Below are positions 12,068 through 23,825 of a stretch of 64,000 bases of DNA, piece after piece. This stretch comes from Medicago truncatula. Its lineage: Eukaryota > Streptophyta > Magnoliopsida > Fabales > Fabaceae. Where the stretch lies: assembly GCF_003473485.1 (NCBI RefSeq), contig NC_053042.1, positions 7,959,501 through 8,023,500 on the forward strand. Reading direction: 5' to 3'. The notes under the pieces are model-generated. The model did no database searches. It worked only from the letters and a program-made list of their open reading frames with translations, and had not been told where the DNA came from. The stretch's first letter is position 1; each line of letters starts with the position of its first letter. The position numbers and the translations under genes are program-made.

Positions 12068-12420
12068 GTGAAGATGAGAGGTAGAGAATTAAAGGTCATT
12101 GATGAAAGTGAAAGATTGATCTTGAAGGCACCTCTATCCATAAATAGAACCTTCAAAATAGAAATTGAAGTATTGAATCATCATTGTTTAGCAGCTACAG
12201 TTTTGAGTGAAAACTGGACATGGCATCACAAATACGGGCATCTAAACTTTAGAAGCTTGTGCATAATGAATGCAAAAAAGGTATGGTAAATGGACTTCCC
12301 CATATCAAAGTACCTAAACAAGTTTGCGATGAATGTTGTGAAGTAAAACAAGCAAGAAATCCCTTAAAACATGATTTATCTATGAAGGACGCTGTAACAA
12401 ATTTAAGTCGCTTAATTTCA
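12068..12420 (+). mobile_element. Ty1/copia retrotransposon fossil fragment (pre-integrase region)
   Basis: The translation contains the GAG-pre-integrase signature WHHKYGHLNFRSL, followed in the same region by copia-like sequence leading toward the integrase zinc finger. Only a few hundred bases of the pol region remain; no LTRs, capsid or reverse transcriptase are visible nearby. It is a small, clearly broken and probably old fragment. Confidence 0.75.
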
Positions 12421-12539
12421 AATTGACGATTGAGATGAACTACAATGTGAAACCACCTAAAATCCATACAATAGAAAATCTGGTTCCAATGGTAACCACT
12501 CCCTAAATTGAGACATGATACATTAATTGTAGGCAATAA

Positions 12540-13199
12540 TAATATAAGTATATGATACTACTATTGTTGTGTGTGATGTAAGATATGATGTATCAGATTC
12601 TCATGTTATACAAGAGAACTAATGACACCAAAATTCTTATAGATTCCCTTCACTCACTTTTGGCCATTTGTTTTCCAACAAACACCCCTACTAGAAATTT
12701 ACCTAGGATATCTAGCATGTGTGTTAAATTTGGCATTGGATACATTAAAATTACAATAATAAAGATTTCCTTTGAATAAGATATAGAAAATTCTCGTCTT
12801 ATACCTCTAAAATAACACTACTGACGTGAACTTCCAGCGACTTATGCTTCTTCATCACGAACCATGACGTCGTCTAGTAACTTGAATATCTGAAATAAAT
12901 AAAAGGGATTGGGGTGAGACAAGATGTCTCAGTGAGTTCCACCTATCCTAGATTGTAGGCAATCTCAAGGAACCTAGGATCGACATTTGTTCTAAACTCA
13001 ACCCATTTCGGATTTATACAGTCTTTATCCTACATAATAAAAGCTCATTTTGCTTCTTTCTGCTTTTCTTTTGGTTAGCACAAGAAACACGTTTGCCTAT
13101 TCTATTCTTCTGTCTCTCTCACCCTTCATTATATTTATATTCACATATCATAACATAACCAATTCAAGCAACAAAATCATAAAAATACTTTTCCCTATT
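12540..13199. other. Intergenic, upstream of LOG fragment
   Basis: AT-rich sequence and the presumed LOG promoter and 5'UTR. The segment 12905-12950 (GGGGTGAGAC then TGTCTCAGTGAGTTCC) resembles a phrase common in plant repeats, but I cannot assign a family. No other gene was seen. Confidence 0.4.
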
Positions 13200-14040
13200 A
13201 TGGAAATTCATAAGCAACAACAACCCATCAAATTTAGTAGTAGGTTCAAACGTATTTGTGTCTTCTGTGGCACCAGCCCTGGCAAAAATCCCATCTACCA
13301 ACATGCTGCTATTCAACTTGCTGAACAACTGGTATAATATATAGTATTCTATAGACTCAATACTTTCCATTTTTCTCAATTATTCTTCATATAAACCAGG
13401 TTTCTTGTCTCCAATATTCTATTCATATTATTATACTTATCAAAATACTAAAAGTCAAACCAAAATTTTTGGCCTCACAATGTTTGCTTCAAACTATCTA
13501 TATATACCAAAATCAGTGTGTACTTTGGTGGTCATTAATATTACTATATATGTTTTTTATTCTCTAATCCTCTGGTTCTCAAAAAGAAAGAAGTCATGAC
13601 AAATAGCTGTTTAACCTTTGACCAATAAGTTAGTATAGTATGACAAATAACTTTTCAGTCAGGATTTGAACTTGAATTTTTCCGAATGATTTGGCGTTAA
13701 TAGAAACTCATTAACCACTTAAGTCTAACTACTTGATTTTGGAGCGCGAAAGAATAATGCTAAATATAACTAAATATTACAATTGAAGTAAATTAAGATG
13801 AAAGTTGAAATGATATTTTATAATCATGGAAATTGAATGAATTAATACAGGTGGAGAGGAATATTGACTTGGTATATGGAGGAGGAAACATTGGTTTGAT
13901 GGGTTTAATATCACAAGTTGTGTTTGATGGAGGACGCCAAGTCATAGGGTAACTAATCCACCCCCACCCTTTTCTCTGCTTCTTTATTTGTGATTATGAT
14001 CAATTTTCCTATTGTTGTAGGGTCATCCCTAAGACTCTTA
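13200..14040 (+). pseudogene. LONELY GUY (LOG) gene, truncated after exon 2
   Basis: LOG enzymes release active cytokinin bases from their riboside 5'-monophosphates in the cytosol. Exon 1 (13200-13331, 44 codons) contains FKRICVFCGTSPGKNP; exon 2 (13851-13948) contains [20 protein letters not shown]; exon 3 starts at 14021 with GVIPKTL and after 20 bp runs into unrelated sequence (GAGCACCCACATCC). Splice sites and phases are correct. The rest, including the catalytic PGGxGTxxE motif, is absent in the following 500 bp, where the 3' end of an ABCE1 copy begins. The start MEIHKQQQ fits LOG N-termini better than the upstream in-frame Met. The product would lack the catalytic motif, so I call it a truncated gene. 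Confidence 0.85.
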
Positions 14041-14542
14041 GAGCACCCACATCCATGCCACCTAAATGGATCGTATAAATGGGACCCACATAATATATTA
14101 TATTACTTTATACTTCCCAATTATTTAAACCACTCAACTACATTTTCTAAATATCCATACCACTCCTCTAAAACTCTAAAATGGGTCCCACTTATCTTAC
14201 AACTACAACATACTTTAAATTATATTTTACATTAATATATAAAATGTGTAATGAAAATATATAAAATGTATCACGCAATATGCTCAAAATGAATCAAAAT
14301 ATCTAAATAATAAATAAAATAAAATGAAAATTATACGAAAATATATTAAATAATTTACTACTTGACACAAATAAGTTATAAGAAAATATATTAATAAAAT
14401 TATTAAACGTTGAAATAAACTACTACCTCCAAAAAGTACCACCAGAGAGAACAACATAATTTTTAAATTTTAACATGCATGATACCCTAAATTTTTAAAA
14501 AGGGACGAATTAATGAAACCATTGAAAAACAATGACACTTAC
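14041..14542. other. Junction between truncated LOG and truncated ABCE1
   Basis: Begins right after a TTA with GAGCACCCACATCCATGC, a head typical of plant MITE-like repeats (Tourist elements target TTA). I found no matching inverted end before the ABCE1 exon, so the element is partial or the assignment is wrong. The rest is AT-rich; neither missing LOG exons nor the missing last ABCE1 exon is here. Confidence 0.45.
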
Positions 14543-14931
14543 AGATAAGAAAAGGTTCATCCCAGTAAGCAGTGATTGTGGACAGTTTGCAGTAAAATTA
14601 ATTGAAGGTTGACCCTCAAGAACGATAACTTTGTCAGCAAGATAATTTGCCATGATGAAATCATGCTCAACGATAAAGGCTGTTTTCTTTGCATGAAGAA
14701 TAAACCTCTTAATGACTTTTGCAACTACAATACGCTGTTCGGAATCAAGATATGCACTTGGCTCATCTATCAGATAGATGTCTGCAGGCTGTTGTTGTAG
14801 AACAATAGCAACTGATTAAAAAACTATAAATACTATTTAGTTTAAAATGAATAGATGTCTAAAGTAGCAAAATCAAACACACAACAAAGCTGAGTGATAT
14901 AGTTCTAAAAATCTTGCTACAACATCATCAC

Positions 14932-14976
14932 AAATTGATGTCTGCAGGCTGCTATAGTAGAACAGTAATAGATCGT
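14932..14976 (-). repeat. Second copy of the last-exon splice acceptor region
   Basis: The sequence CTGCAGGCTGCTATAGTAG within this interval repeats the intron-exon boundary at 14781-14805 (CTGCAGGCTGTTGTTGTAG), including the acceptor CAG and the first dozen exon bases. It lies about 165 bp upstream in transcript direction, a diverged local duplication in the ABCE1 copy's last remaining intron. Confidence 0.65.
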
Positions 14977-16774
14977 GAATTCAATTAATATTTTGTTTGA
15001 AGTAAAATGTATTACATTAAAGAGATATAAATAGATCAATCACAACAAATCCAAGTTTAAAAAAAAAAAATCAACACAGGTTGAGCTTTTAACTTATTTC
15101 CGTTACATAATTTGAAAAAAATCCAGCTGACATCACCAACAAAGATTGGGCATCTCAAAAGTGAGGAAAGTACAACATCTCAACCATAGAAAAAATAAAC
15201 AGCAGTTGATGAACATTCATAGCAAATCACAGCAGATCATAGATTGTCATCAATCTAAAGTAAATAACTCACTCTGAAAGAGCAAAATTCCACTGGTATA
15301 TAGGAAACTAAGATTGTATTCAAGAATGTAGAAGGGAAAGAAAAGACAGGGCAGACACAAGAACTAAGGTGCACAAGCAATCCCAAGGATGAAACATAAA
15401 ATACCTTTCCAAGACAAAGGCATAAGGCTACTCTTTGCAACTCTCCTCCAGAAAGATTCTTAACGTCTTTGTCCATCAACTGTTCAATAAGTAGTGGCTT
15501 CATCACTTCTGATATAAACAGGGGATGAGTATATACATTACGGATTTTTTGATGTAGCAAGTGTCTAACAGCTAATCGGGATTTTGGGCTAATTTTCTGA
15601 GGTTTGTATGATACGTTGAACTTGGGCATCTCCACATCAGATCCACCTTCTATAGTATCGGGTTTCAACAAACCAGCCTGAATAAAAGAAGAGGGTGAAT
15701 AAATATATGAAGAATTATGCAGTTTGATAAAGAAATAATAAGACTAAAAGAATACCAGCATACGAATGAATGTTGTCTTTCCTGTCCCATTCTCACCCAG
15801 CATCACAATAATCTGTGAATCTGTAAATTCTCCTTCAACTGCATGAAGCCTGAAATTGCCTTGAGTTTTAGTCATGGTTGGGTATTTGAATCGAGCATAA
15901 GTTTGAGCTTCCTCGGCAGTTTTCTGTGGAGTCTCTGCAACCTGGATAAAAGATTAGAGCAAGGTTAATTCGATAAAGTTTATTTGTTATTTCTACCCTT
16001 AGTTTTTGGTGGGTTAGCAACCTGTAGGATTTCTCTGACCCTTTCACGGTTCCCCTGTGTTCTTCTATTCATAAACGACTTCTTTTACTTCAAAACATAT
16101 TCAAATCATCAATAATTATATTTTCAAGTTCTACTTCTACATCCATCGTTGATGTTCCAAACGAAGCAGGATAATACATAATCAAGATTCCCACAATTCC
16201 CTCAAATCGTTCCACAGCTTCCTTTTTACTTTCATTTTTTAATAATGAGAAACAAGCTGCGAGAAGAGGGTTATAGAGCTTTGATGGGTTAAAGGGTTCT
16301 TTGAGGGAGAAATCAAGGAACTTGGCAGATTTCGTTGCTCCTCAAGGTTGTGTCATACTACCATAGAAGATGCTCATGAGATCTGAAACTTTCTAGAAAC
16401 ATACAATTCATGAACTCACCCAACAAATTGTTTAACAAATGATTAGAAATCCATAAAAAGGGTTGATTTAACAAGTATTCAGACATAGTGAAAGATGCAA
16501 TCAATGGTCATGTTCCATGGAAGCAGTCATGTAGATGACGTGAACGAAGAAGTAAAGCACAACCTCATTACTCCAAAAAAAAATACTTTTTTTTTTAATT
16601 TTCAAGTATATATAGCATTTTTTAATATATATTTAGTTCAATGATATATACCTTATCATGCGGGTATCAAGTGTCGGACAAACAAATGATATGATAAAAT
16701 AATGTTATCGTATTTATTATCATGTTTTCACCAAACAAAGGATAGAGTAATGTTTATCTTGTAACTATCCTATC

Positions 16775-16914
16775 TTTTTTTTTTTTGGTCAAGTACCCTA
16801 GTGGCTAGAATTCACATTTTTTAAGGTCAATAAGCGGGGTGTCCCGGGTTCGAACCCCAGCCCCTGCATATAACAATGCATGTCCCTACCAACTGAACTA
16901 TGCTCACGGGGACA
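16775..16914 (-). mobile_element. tRNA-derived SINE with perfect target duplication
   Basis: Minus strand: head GTCCCCGTGAGCATAGTTCA (A box), B box GGGGTTCGAACCCC, tail TACTTGACC followed by 12 A. A 13-bp target duplication TAACTATCCTATC flanks it at 16762-16774 and 16915-16927. It sits in an intron of the ABCE1 copy. About 140 bp and apparently full length for the type. Confidence 0.9.
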
Positions 16915-17119
16915 TAACTATCCTATCCTTATCCAATTCATTATCATATCTTGTCTCTATCCTATCCTACGCACCAAACGCGCCCTTAACGTTTTGTAAA
17001 AAGTTAAAATCACTTAATTAGTTCAGGTACATCATCTAAGCTTTTAGATAATTAAATAAATAATTATAGTGATAAATGTATACATATATATATAAATTTT
17101 AGCAAAATATAAGGACTAA

Positions 17120-17162
17120 CAATATAATTTAATCTTTTTTTAATGGCAATATAATTTAATCT
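17120..17162 (-). mobile_element. Micro-insertion, 11 bp between 16-bp direct repeats
   Basis: CAATATAATTTAATCT occurs at 17120-17135 and 17147-17162, flanking TTTTTTAATGG. Read in reverse this is CCATTAAAAAA, like the 3' end GCCATTAG plus poly(A) of the L1 tail at 37796-37998. I infer an extreme 5'-truncated LINE insertion. Confidence 0.65.
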
Positions 17163-17206
17163 AATATAAATGATGCAATGTAACCAAAAAAATATAAATG
17201 ATGCAA
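17163..17206 (+). mobile_element. Micro-insertion, 12 bp between 16-bp direct repeats
   Basis: AATATAAATGATGCAA occurs at 17163-17178 and 17191-17206, flanking TGTAACCAAAAA. The insert resembles a retroposon 3' end plus a short A tail. It directly abuts the previous micro-insertion. Confidence 0.6.
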
Positions 17207-18127
17207 CACAAACGGAAATAATTGTGATCTGTTCATTTAAATGGGGAAATTTTGCTGAGTATATTCAGAAACCAAATACTTTCAGCACTTCACTCATGTA
17301 TGTTTTTGATATGTTGAAACAAACACCATTGGAACAACGGATGGGAGGTAGTAGATAGATTATATGTACCTTGAAAGTAAGAGAGACCTCCCGAAACCTA
17401 AGATTTTCTGTTGGAACAAATCCGGACAAGAAGATATTAATTCCTTCTCTGACTGAGAAAGGGAGTGTCACAACACCGTATACATCAGGTTTGCCATACA
17501 AACAGCAAATAAAGTCTGATAAGTAGTCCAAAACACTAAGATCGTGCTCGACAACAATTACAAAGCGGAAAAAAAGAAGAGGATTTCAAATAAAATAACG
17601 ATTCTTGATAAAAATCAATGACAAATCACATAGTGATATCAACAATGTTTAAAGCAGAAACTACAAAGGAAAGGAAACAAACCTATTAGGCCTGAGCAAT
17701 GACCGAACAACTTGCGCAGCTTTCAGCCTCTGTTTCACATCAAGATAACTGGAAGGTTCATCAAACATGTATATCTCAGCATTTTGGATGGCAACAACTG
17801 CAATGGCAAACCTTTGGAGCTCACCCCCTGAAAGATCACCAACATTACGATCTATAACTTGATTAAGTTCAAGATCAGCACACAAAGCTTTTCCTTCATA
17901 TCTCTCTCATTTTTTTGGTCTAGCACTTGCCCCACGTTCCCTTGCACATGGTTTGGAATGTCGTCAACATATTGAGGCTTGATGACAGCCTGTATTGTAA
18001 CGTATAGTGAAATAAGCAAGCCGGAAGGAAAAAGGACAAAAAAAACATCTGTAACACACTACCTTATCAATACAAATTTCAAAAACAGCTCAATTTAAAT
18101 GAATGAACATTGAAAAAAAAATGAAGC

Positions 18128-18166
18128 ACAATTGATGTTAATTTTTTTAGGTACAATTGATGTTAA
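18128..18166 (-). mobile_element. Micro-insertion, 11 bp between 14-bp direct repeats
   Basis: ACAATTGATGTTAA occurs at 18128-18141 and 18153-18166, flanking TTTTTTTAGGT (reverse: ACCTAAAAAAA). Located in an ABCE1-copy intron. Same architecture as the other micro-insertions. Confidence 0.6.
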
Positions 18167-19579
18167 ATTGTTAGGCTATCAAGTAAAGATAAGAATGTTT
18201 TTCATAAATAAAGGATAAAGAACTCTGTAGTGATTATTATTATAACGAATGCAACATTTGCTTCCAGTGCAGAATCGGTGCTGAAACATGAAATCATATA
18301 TAACTAATTATGGATTATAATGTCTTAAATTTTTGGGTTGAGCCTAAGTCAATCTTAGACTTTAAAGGCAAGGGCTATCCGTGCTTTATAAACACTACAC
18401 ATGCCATATCTCTGAGAAATGTGGGACTAAATCCACCCCTTTCACACCCAACACAATGAAACTGCCGGAGGATGCAATGAAGGCAACCCAAATGCCACAA
18501 TTAGGCGGCTAGGGGGGACTGCAATGAAGGAGGAATTCCCAACATAATGCTTACAAACAATTCTTATATTATGTATTACAAGGCTTTCCAATTTGTATTA
18601 ATGTAGTATCTCGATGATAATATGGTTAAGGTTATTGAATAAGGACATAAACATCACCTTCAAATCACCCTCTTGAATGTGAGTAAAGTAATTCTGCAAT
18701 TCAGATCCTTGAAAATGGGTCAAAACTTCCTGCCAATCAGGGGGGTCCTGCAAAGGGAAAGAAAGGTTAAAAATGAAAGCAATGAAACCTCTCAAACATG
18801 TTTGTTTTTTCACTGTTGATTAAAAATTGTGGTAATTTCTTACAGTGAAACGACCCAAGTTGGGCTTGAGTTTTCCAGCCAAAATCTTAAGTGCAGTGGA
18901 CTTCCCAATTCCATTTGTCCCGACCAAACCAAGCACTTGCCCCGGCATGGGAACCGGCAACCTGCAATTACAATTCTTGGATTGGAATAAAAAGCAAAAC
19001 ATAAAAACATAAGTCACAGCACACACACCTGCGAAGCATAAAGGTATTAGGACCATATCTATGAGTGATATCTTTGTTAAAATCCTTAGTGTTGATAATT
19101 TCGATGGCTCCAAAAGGACATCTCTGCAGCAAAATCACCATCACATAAACAAACCCATTATTGTTATTATTATTAACAAAAGCGAGCATCTTTAAATAAA
19201 ATAAAAAATAAAAAAGTGAATGAATAATGAATAAATAATACCTTAACACACATACGGCATCCAATGCACAATTCCTCAGATATGTAAGCAATCTTGGACT
19301 CAGGAGTAACCTCAACACATGATTTTCCAATTATGACGACAGGACAAATCATCTGGCACTCTTGATGACACTTTAGCGGTCTGCATTTGTCGTTGTTAAC
19401 GAAGGCAGTACGCATCGATCGTTCATCAGACATGTTGCAGCAAATAAAACCTAAATCCCAAATTACAATCAGAAAATGAATCGAATTGAATTGAGAGTAA
19501 ATACAAAATTGAAGAGCTTACCGAATCGAGAAAGGAATGGGAGCGTTAGGGTTTTTTTTTTTGAGAGATAGAGAAGGAC

Positions 19580-20370
19580 GGGGTTTTTTACTTCCAACAA
19601 GAGTAGCGTACAATGTACTAATGCTGATGGTTTTGATAAGGAGAAGCAAATGGATGGTTATGTTAAACGAGGTGTGAACAATTTCCCTTTGACGGTTAAC
19701 TTGAAAACTTCGACTCATGTGACGGGTCTTGTGAATGGTGAAAACCTTAAAGGCTATGAATGGTAGGGGGAATGAGGCATCTCAAAAAATCCTTCATGAT
19801 AAAGATGATAATTATGAGATGGAAGACATTGTTGTGGAAACTCCCAATATACAGTGATAAGTGGTCTCTGGTTAGTGAGTTTTTTTTCTTTCTTTTTCAT
19901 CTACCTTTATCAATGATTGTGTTTAAAGATTTTTCTCTTATTTTTTGGAATGTTCGTGGCTTCGCCAGTAAAAAGAGTAAAACGCATATGCGTGAGCTAT
20001 TAAAAAGGTTTAAACCTGATTTGTTGTTTATTTTCGAGACTCATACACCCTTTGCTTCCTCTAAGCAATTTTGTGATAAAGAGGGATTTAAATGCCTTGG
20101 AGTGGAGGAAGCCCAAGGTCATTCGGGAGGTGCTTGGGTTGTGGTTAATCAAACTAGCCGTTTCTCATATGATGTTATGGATACTATGCAACAATGTATC
20201 AGCGTTAAGATTTCCTTTGGTGTTCATTCTTGGGTTTGCACAGGGGCTTATGCTAGTCCAAACTACACAACTCGGTGCCTTTTCTGGGATTATTTGGTGG
20301 ACCTTAGAACTCGAATTGACCAACCATGGGCCCTTATTGGGGACCTTAATGAGATCTTACTTCCTTTGGA
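19580..20370 (+). mobile_element. L1-type LINE fragment: end of ORF1 and apurinic endonuclease
   Basis: From about 19920 a frame gives the L1 endonuclease start (LIFWNVRGFASKKSK), an ETHTPF-like second motif, and WALIGDLNEILLP near its end, matching the EEP-fold family of plant L1 ORF2. Upstream, 19600-19740 reads as ORF1-like sequence with stops. There is no reverse transcriptase; homology ends near 20370. Truncated at both ends. It starts about 60 bp beyond the ABCE1 copy's first UTR exon, in opposite orientation. Confidence 0.82.
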
Positions 20371-20395
20371 TTTAATCAAAATCAAAATTTCATAA

Positions 20396-21290
20396 AAAAA
20401 CATCGTTCATAATTTCAAATGTTAGTGCAATAAAAATAGCAAAACGACGGGTGTGCCCGTCTTTTCGCTATATATACAAAGAGAATACATGGATTTGTGA
20501 TGTTTTTTCACTTTCAATTAAACAAATTTGACTATAAGAATGTTGTTTTATTGTTCACATTTAAAAGATAAGAATTTATATTATATTTTTTATATCATTA
20601 AAAAAAGATAAATATGATTTATATTTTGATGGTGTCATTCAAAATAATTTTAATCGAAATTTCATTAATAAAATATTATTTGTAATTTACACGCATTAGC
20701 GCAATAATAAAAGCAGACATATACAAAATGCTCGTTTGAGCATGTCTAAACGTTAGTATATATGCTGATATCACCAGTTTAATATAGTTAAAATAGGTAA
20801 TTAGTTTTCGAATTCCCTATATTTGAATTAAATTAAAAATTTTAAAATATTGAGTTAATATAGGTTTTGAATTAGATTAAAAATAAAAAATTATTGAATT
20901 AATATAGATAAGATATGAATAGTTAAAAAGTCATCCTAAAGTCTTCTATTCTCTTTATATATAGTATACAATATTATTTTTTTGAACAAAACAAAATGAG
21001 CTATATTACTCGAACAAAAAAGTCTTCCTGCACAGACGTGCAAAAGAAGAAAACTTAAGGTTGATACACAATATAAACAACCAAAAGCAATAAAAAAAAT
21101 AAAAAATAAACTACTATATAGCCGATATGCAGATAATATGATAACGCCTCCAAAAATTGTAGTCAAAATTAAACATAATATAACCCGGTTTCAACCACAA
21201 AAAAGAATGAAACTTAACATGTTCGTTCAATGAAAGAATACTTTCTTCCTTGTACTTTATTTTTAATTATAATAAAAAGGTTTGTCCAAT
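20396..21290. other. AT-rich intergenic
   Basis: Very AT-rich; no credible frame. The segment 20980-21060 (GAACAAAACAAAATGAGC and following) looks like repeat-derived sequence but I cannot name it. Confidence 0.4.
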
Positions 21291-21297
21291 ATGCTTA

Positions 21298-21490
21298 AGG
21301 CTTTGTTTGGATTGATGGAATGAGGTGGAATGGAATAGAATGGGGTGATATCTACATATATTCCCTTGTTTGGATTTCTACATAATGTATGGAATGGCAT
21401 GGAACATGATGGAATGCATTCCATCCCATACAACCCTTTTACTCTATTTTTCATTCCTTCCAAATTGGAGGGTATGCAATGGAATGGAAT
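21298..21490. mobile_element. Partial MITE-like element rich in GGAATG words
   Basis: Starts GGCTTTGTTTGGATTGATGG, similar to the Tourist-type ends at 25885, then has many GGAATGG and CATTCC words in both orientations. A right inverted end was not found, so family and borders are uncertain. Confidence 0.4.
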
Positions 21491-21742
21491 CTCTTAATTA
21501 GATAATTACTCTTTTACCCTTTTTAATTTTGGTTGTCAGTTTTGTACTCCATTGATTTTCTTTTATCGTGGTCCTGCATCTCCTTCGTCACACATAATAC
21601 ATAACACGACAACCTTGTCTCTTCCAGCAAATACATATTTCTTCCTAGCTGTATTTCATTCTATTCTAATGAAAAAGTTCCAGTAATTAAAATTGTCAAA
21701 GTTGATTATGTTTCTCACGGTTTCTATCATTAGTTAATTGTA

Positions 21743-22330
21743 TGTGTTTTAGTCGACAGAGATGCATCGTTTCATGATGATTAGGTTTATGAAGACAAAC
21801 TTTGTCGTATTAACTTATATTTGATATCATTAGTATGTTGTATGTGTTTTGGTATTAACTTATATTTGATATTATTAGTATGTTGTATGTGTTTTAGTTG
21901 ACGGAGATGTGTCATTTTATGATGACTCGGTTTATGAAGGCATATTTTGTTGTATTAACTTATATCAAAGATTTTCATTGTCAAAATTTGAGTTTCAAGT
22001 TCATTTTTAGTACAATTAGGTCATATATAATGTTAAATTTGATTTTATCTGATATCGTTTGTCAGTTGGATCTGTTTCAGTCGACGAAGATGTTCCCTTT
22101 TCAAGTTGACTTGATTTGCAAATGTATAGTTCGTCGAGTTGACTTATACCAATGATTATGATTGTTGAAAGTAGAGTTTCATGTTCATTCTTAGTTTAAT
22201 TAGGTCATATCGTACATTTAGTTTGATCTTATTTAATATCATTAGATGTTTGGGTTTGTTTCAATAGATAAAGAAGTGTTGTTTCATATTGACTAGGTTT
22301 ATCAAGGCATGGTTGTTTGAATTAATTGAT
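21743..22330 (+). repeat. Diverged tandem repeat, about 185-bp unit
   Basis: The block beginning GTGTTTTAGTCGACAGAGATG recurs in diverged form near 21886, 22073 and 22257 (spacings about 143, 187 and 184 bp). Each copy repeats the order: GAAGATGTTTC-like word, GACTAGGTTTATGAAGGCAT-like word, TTAACTTATATC, and TTAATTAGGTCATAT-like word. The first interval is shorter and contains a nested duplication (GTATTAACTTATATTTGATA). Confidence 0.65.
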
Positions 22331-23277
22331 ATCTAAGGGTTCGATCGTCAAAATTAGAGTAATTGATTTAAAGGGGTAATCGGTCGAACCATAAACCAAA
22401 GGGGTAACTGGCCTTGTATGGCTATTGGATCAAGTAAGTAATTGAATCAAAATAGGAGAAAATTAGTGAACCGAGGGTTTCGGTAAACCGGGAATATATT
22501 CCTTCAAATATATAGACACGCATATTACTCAGAAATTTTGGTTGAATATTTATACATCATTCAATTATTTATGTTATATTATACTATTATATTAAAATAA
22601 TTTAAATTTTAAATGAATTTTAGCACCCAATCTAGGATTACATATTATGCATACTTAAGAATTTATCTATATATACTCATAACAATGCACAAGAGAATAC
22701 ATCTTTTTGAGTTGAAGTATTTCTTCTATTTTTCTATTTTATTTAAATTATTTTATCATTTCTATAATATTATGTAAATTATAAATAAAATAATTAGTTA
22801 AAACTTATTAAAATAGAGACAGTCTATAACAATACGAACGAACCATAATAGGCAAGGTAAAAAAAGCATTATTTTGACCCTGTATAAAAAAAGTAACGTG
22901 TTTTGGTGTAAAAAATAAATCTTTAATTTTACTTTTCACTTCAGTATTTTTTATCATTTGATTGTTTGTTTGTATGTAATAAAAACGGAAGGAGATGCAT
23001 ATCAATATTGATGCAATAATTGGTATTTAGCACACAAACTCTTAAAAGATAAACTTTTCTCGAATGTTCTTTCAAAAAACTCTTCTCAAATGTTGTCCTT
23101 TTGCTTTTAACAAATATAAATTATTAGAAAAATGTGATAGGATAATAGGGATGTATTCAAGACTAAGTTTATGATGCGAATAGAATAATAGTGTCAATTT
23201 TTTTTTTGGCAAAACAATAAAGACTATGTATTATCCCATCCTAAACAACAGTTTAGTAGTTTTTTTGGGCTAATTTT
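22331..23277. other. AT-rich intergenic, nothing recognised
   Basis: No frame, RNA gene or bounded repeat was identified. 22380-22480 carries GGGTAA-containing phrases that look repeat-derived. Confidence 0.4.
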
Positions 23278-23332
23278 ATTAGTTCAAGTTCATTTTTTAT
23301 TTTTTTTTGACAAAATTAGTTCAAGTTCATTT
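23278..23332 (-). mobile_element. Micro-insertion, 19 bp between 18-bp direct repeats
   Basis: ATTAGTTCAAGTTCATTT occurs at 23278-23295 and 23315-23332, flanking TTTATTTTTTTTTGACAAA. In reverse the insert is TTTGTC plus an A-rich tail, nearly the same as the inserts at 38343 and 49070. Confidence 0.75.
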
Positions 23333-23825
23333 GTAACCTTAACAATTGTTAGCTACCAATTTTCTTTTAACATTTATTTTTATAGACATTTTTTAATCTT
23401 TATATAAGATAAATTAACCAAGTGATTAGATGCAAAGTAATTAATATCCTTCAGTAAATGTCAATTTGTTCTGATAGTACCAAAGTTTAATCCCTAACTG
23501 AAAAAAAATTTAGTTAATACTAAACTCTTAGCTGAATTACAGATTTTCAAAACCTTTTTTCTATGAGAATCTAATAATTGATAGAAAAAGAAGACAATAC
23601 GAATTAAGTTTCTTCTATACATACATAATAAGTATTCATTTGTTAACTCCTTGCTAATTTTACCAGGAATACGTCCCCAAGGACTGTGGTATGGCCCCGA
23701 AGCGAAGTTGGCAGATTGACCAGCAGTTCAAAAACATTTAGCACTGTAACATTGGATATTTCTCTATTTGACCAAGGTGAGTCTACGTATATATTTATCG
23801 TTCTTTTCCTTTCATAGATTAGCAC

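Larger units (their letters stand above)
14543..19433 (-). pseudogene. ABCE1 / RNase L inhibitor (RLI) copy, disabled
   Basis: ABCE1 is the cytosolic Fe-S ATPase that splits ribosomes after termination. Nine exons read on the minus strand: 19433-19242, 19123-19029, 18961-18844, 18747-18658, 17989-17683, 17565-17370, 15941-15756, 15677-15405, 14788-14543. The N-terminus has all eight cluster cysteines ([27 protein letters not shown]). NBD1 shows [17 protein letters not shown] and [13 protein letters not shown]2 shows [17 protein letters not shown] and [11 protein letters not shown] leader intron is at 19451-19521. Three defects: exon 5 is 307 bp where phase demands 305, from a 2-bp TG duplication near 17880 (frameshift before NBD1's signature); exon 6 is preceded by CG instead of AG; and the last exon (normally starting HLDITFRRDP) is absent at the LOG junction. 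Protein-level conservation elsewhere is high, suggesting recent loss. Confidence 0.88.

Noticed and set aside
16800-16913. Possible minus-strand tRNA gene
   Set aside because: Same reasoning: tRNA-derived SINE with poly(A) and a 13-bp duplication.
21263-21463. 66-codon frame with Met/His-rich peptide
   Set aside because: It is the GGAATG-rich body of a partial MITE, not a gene.
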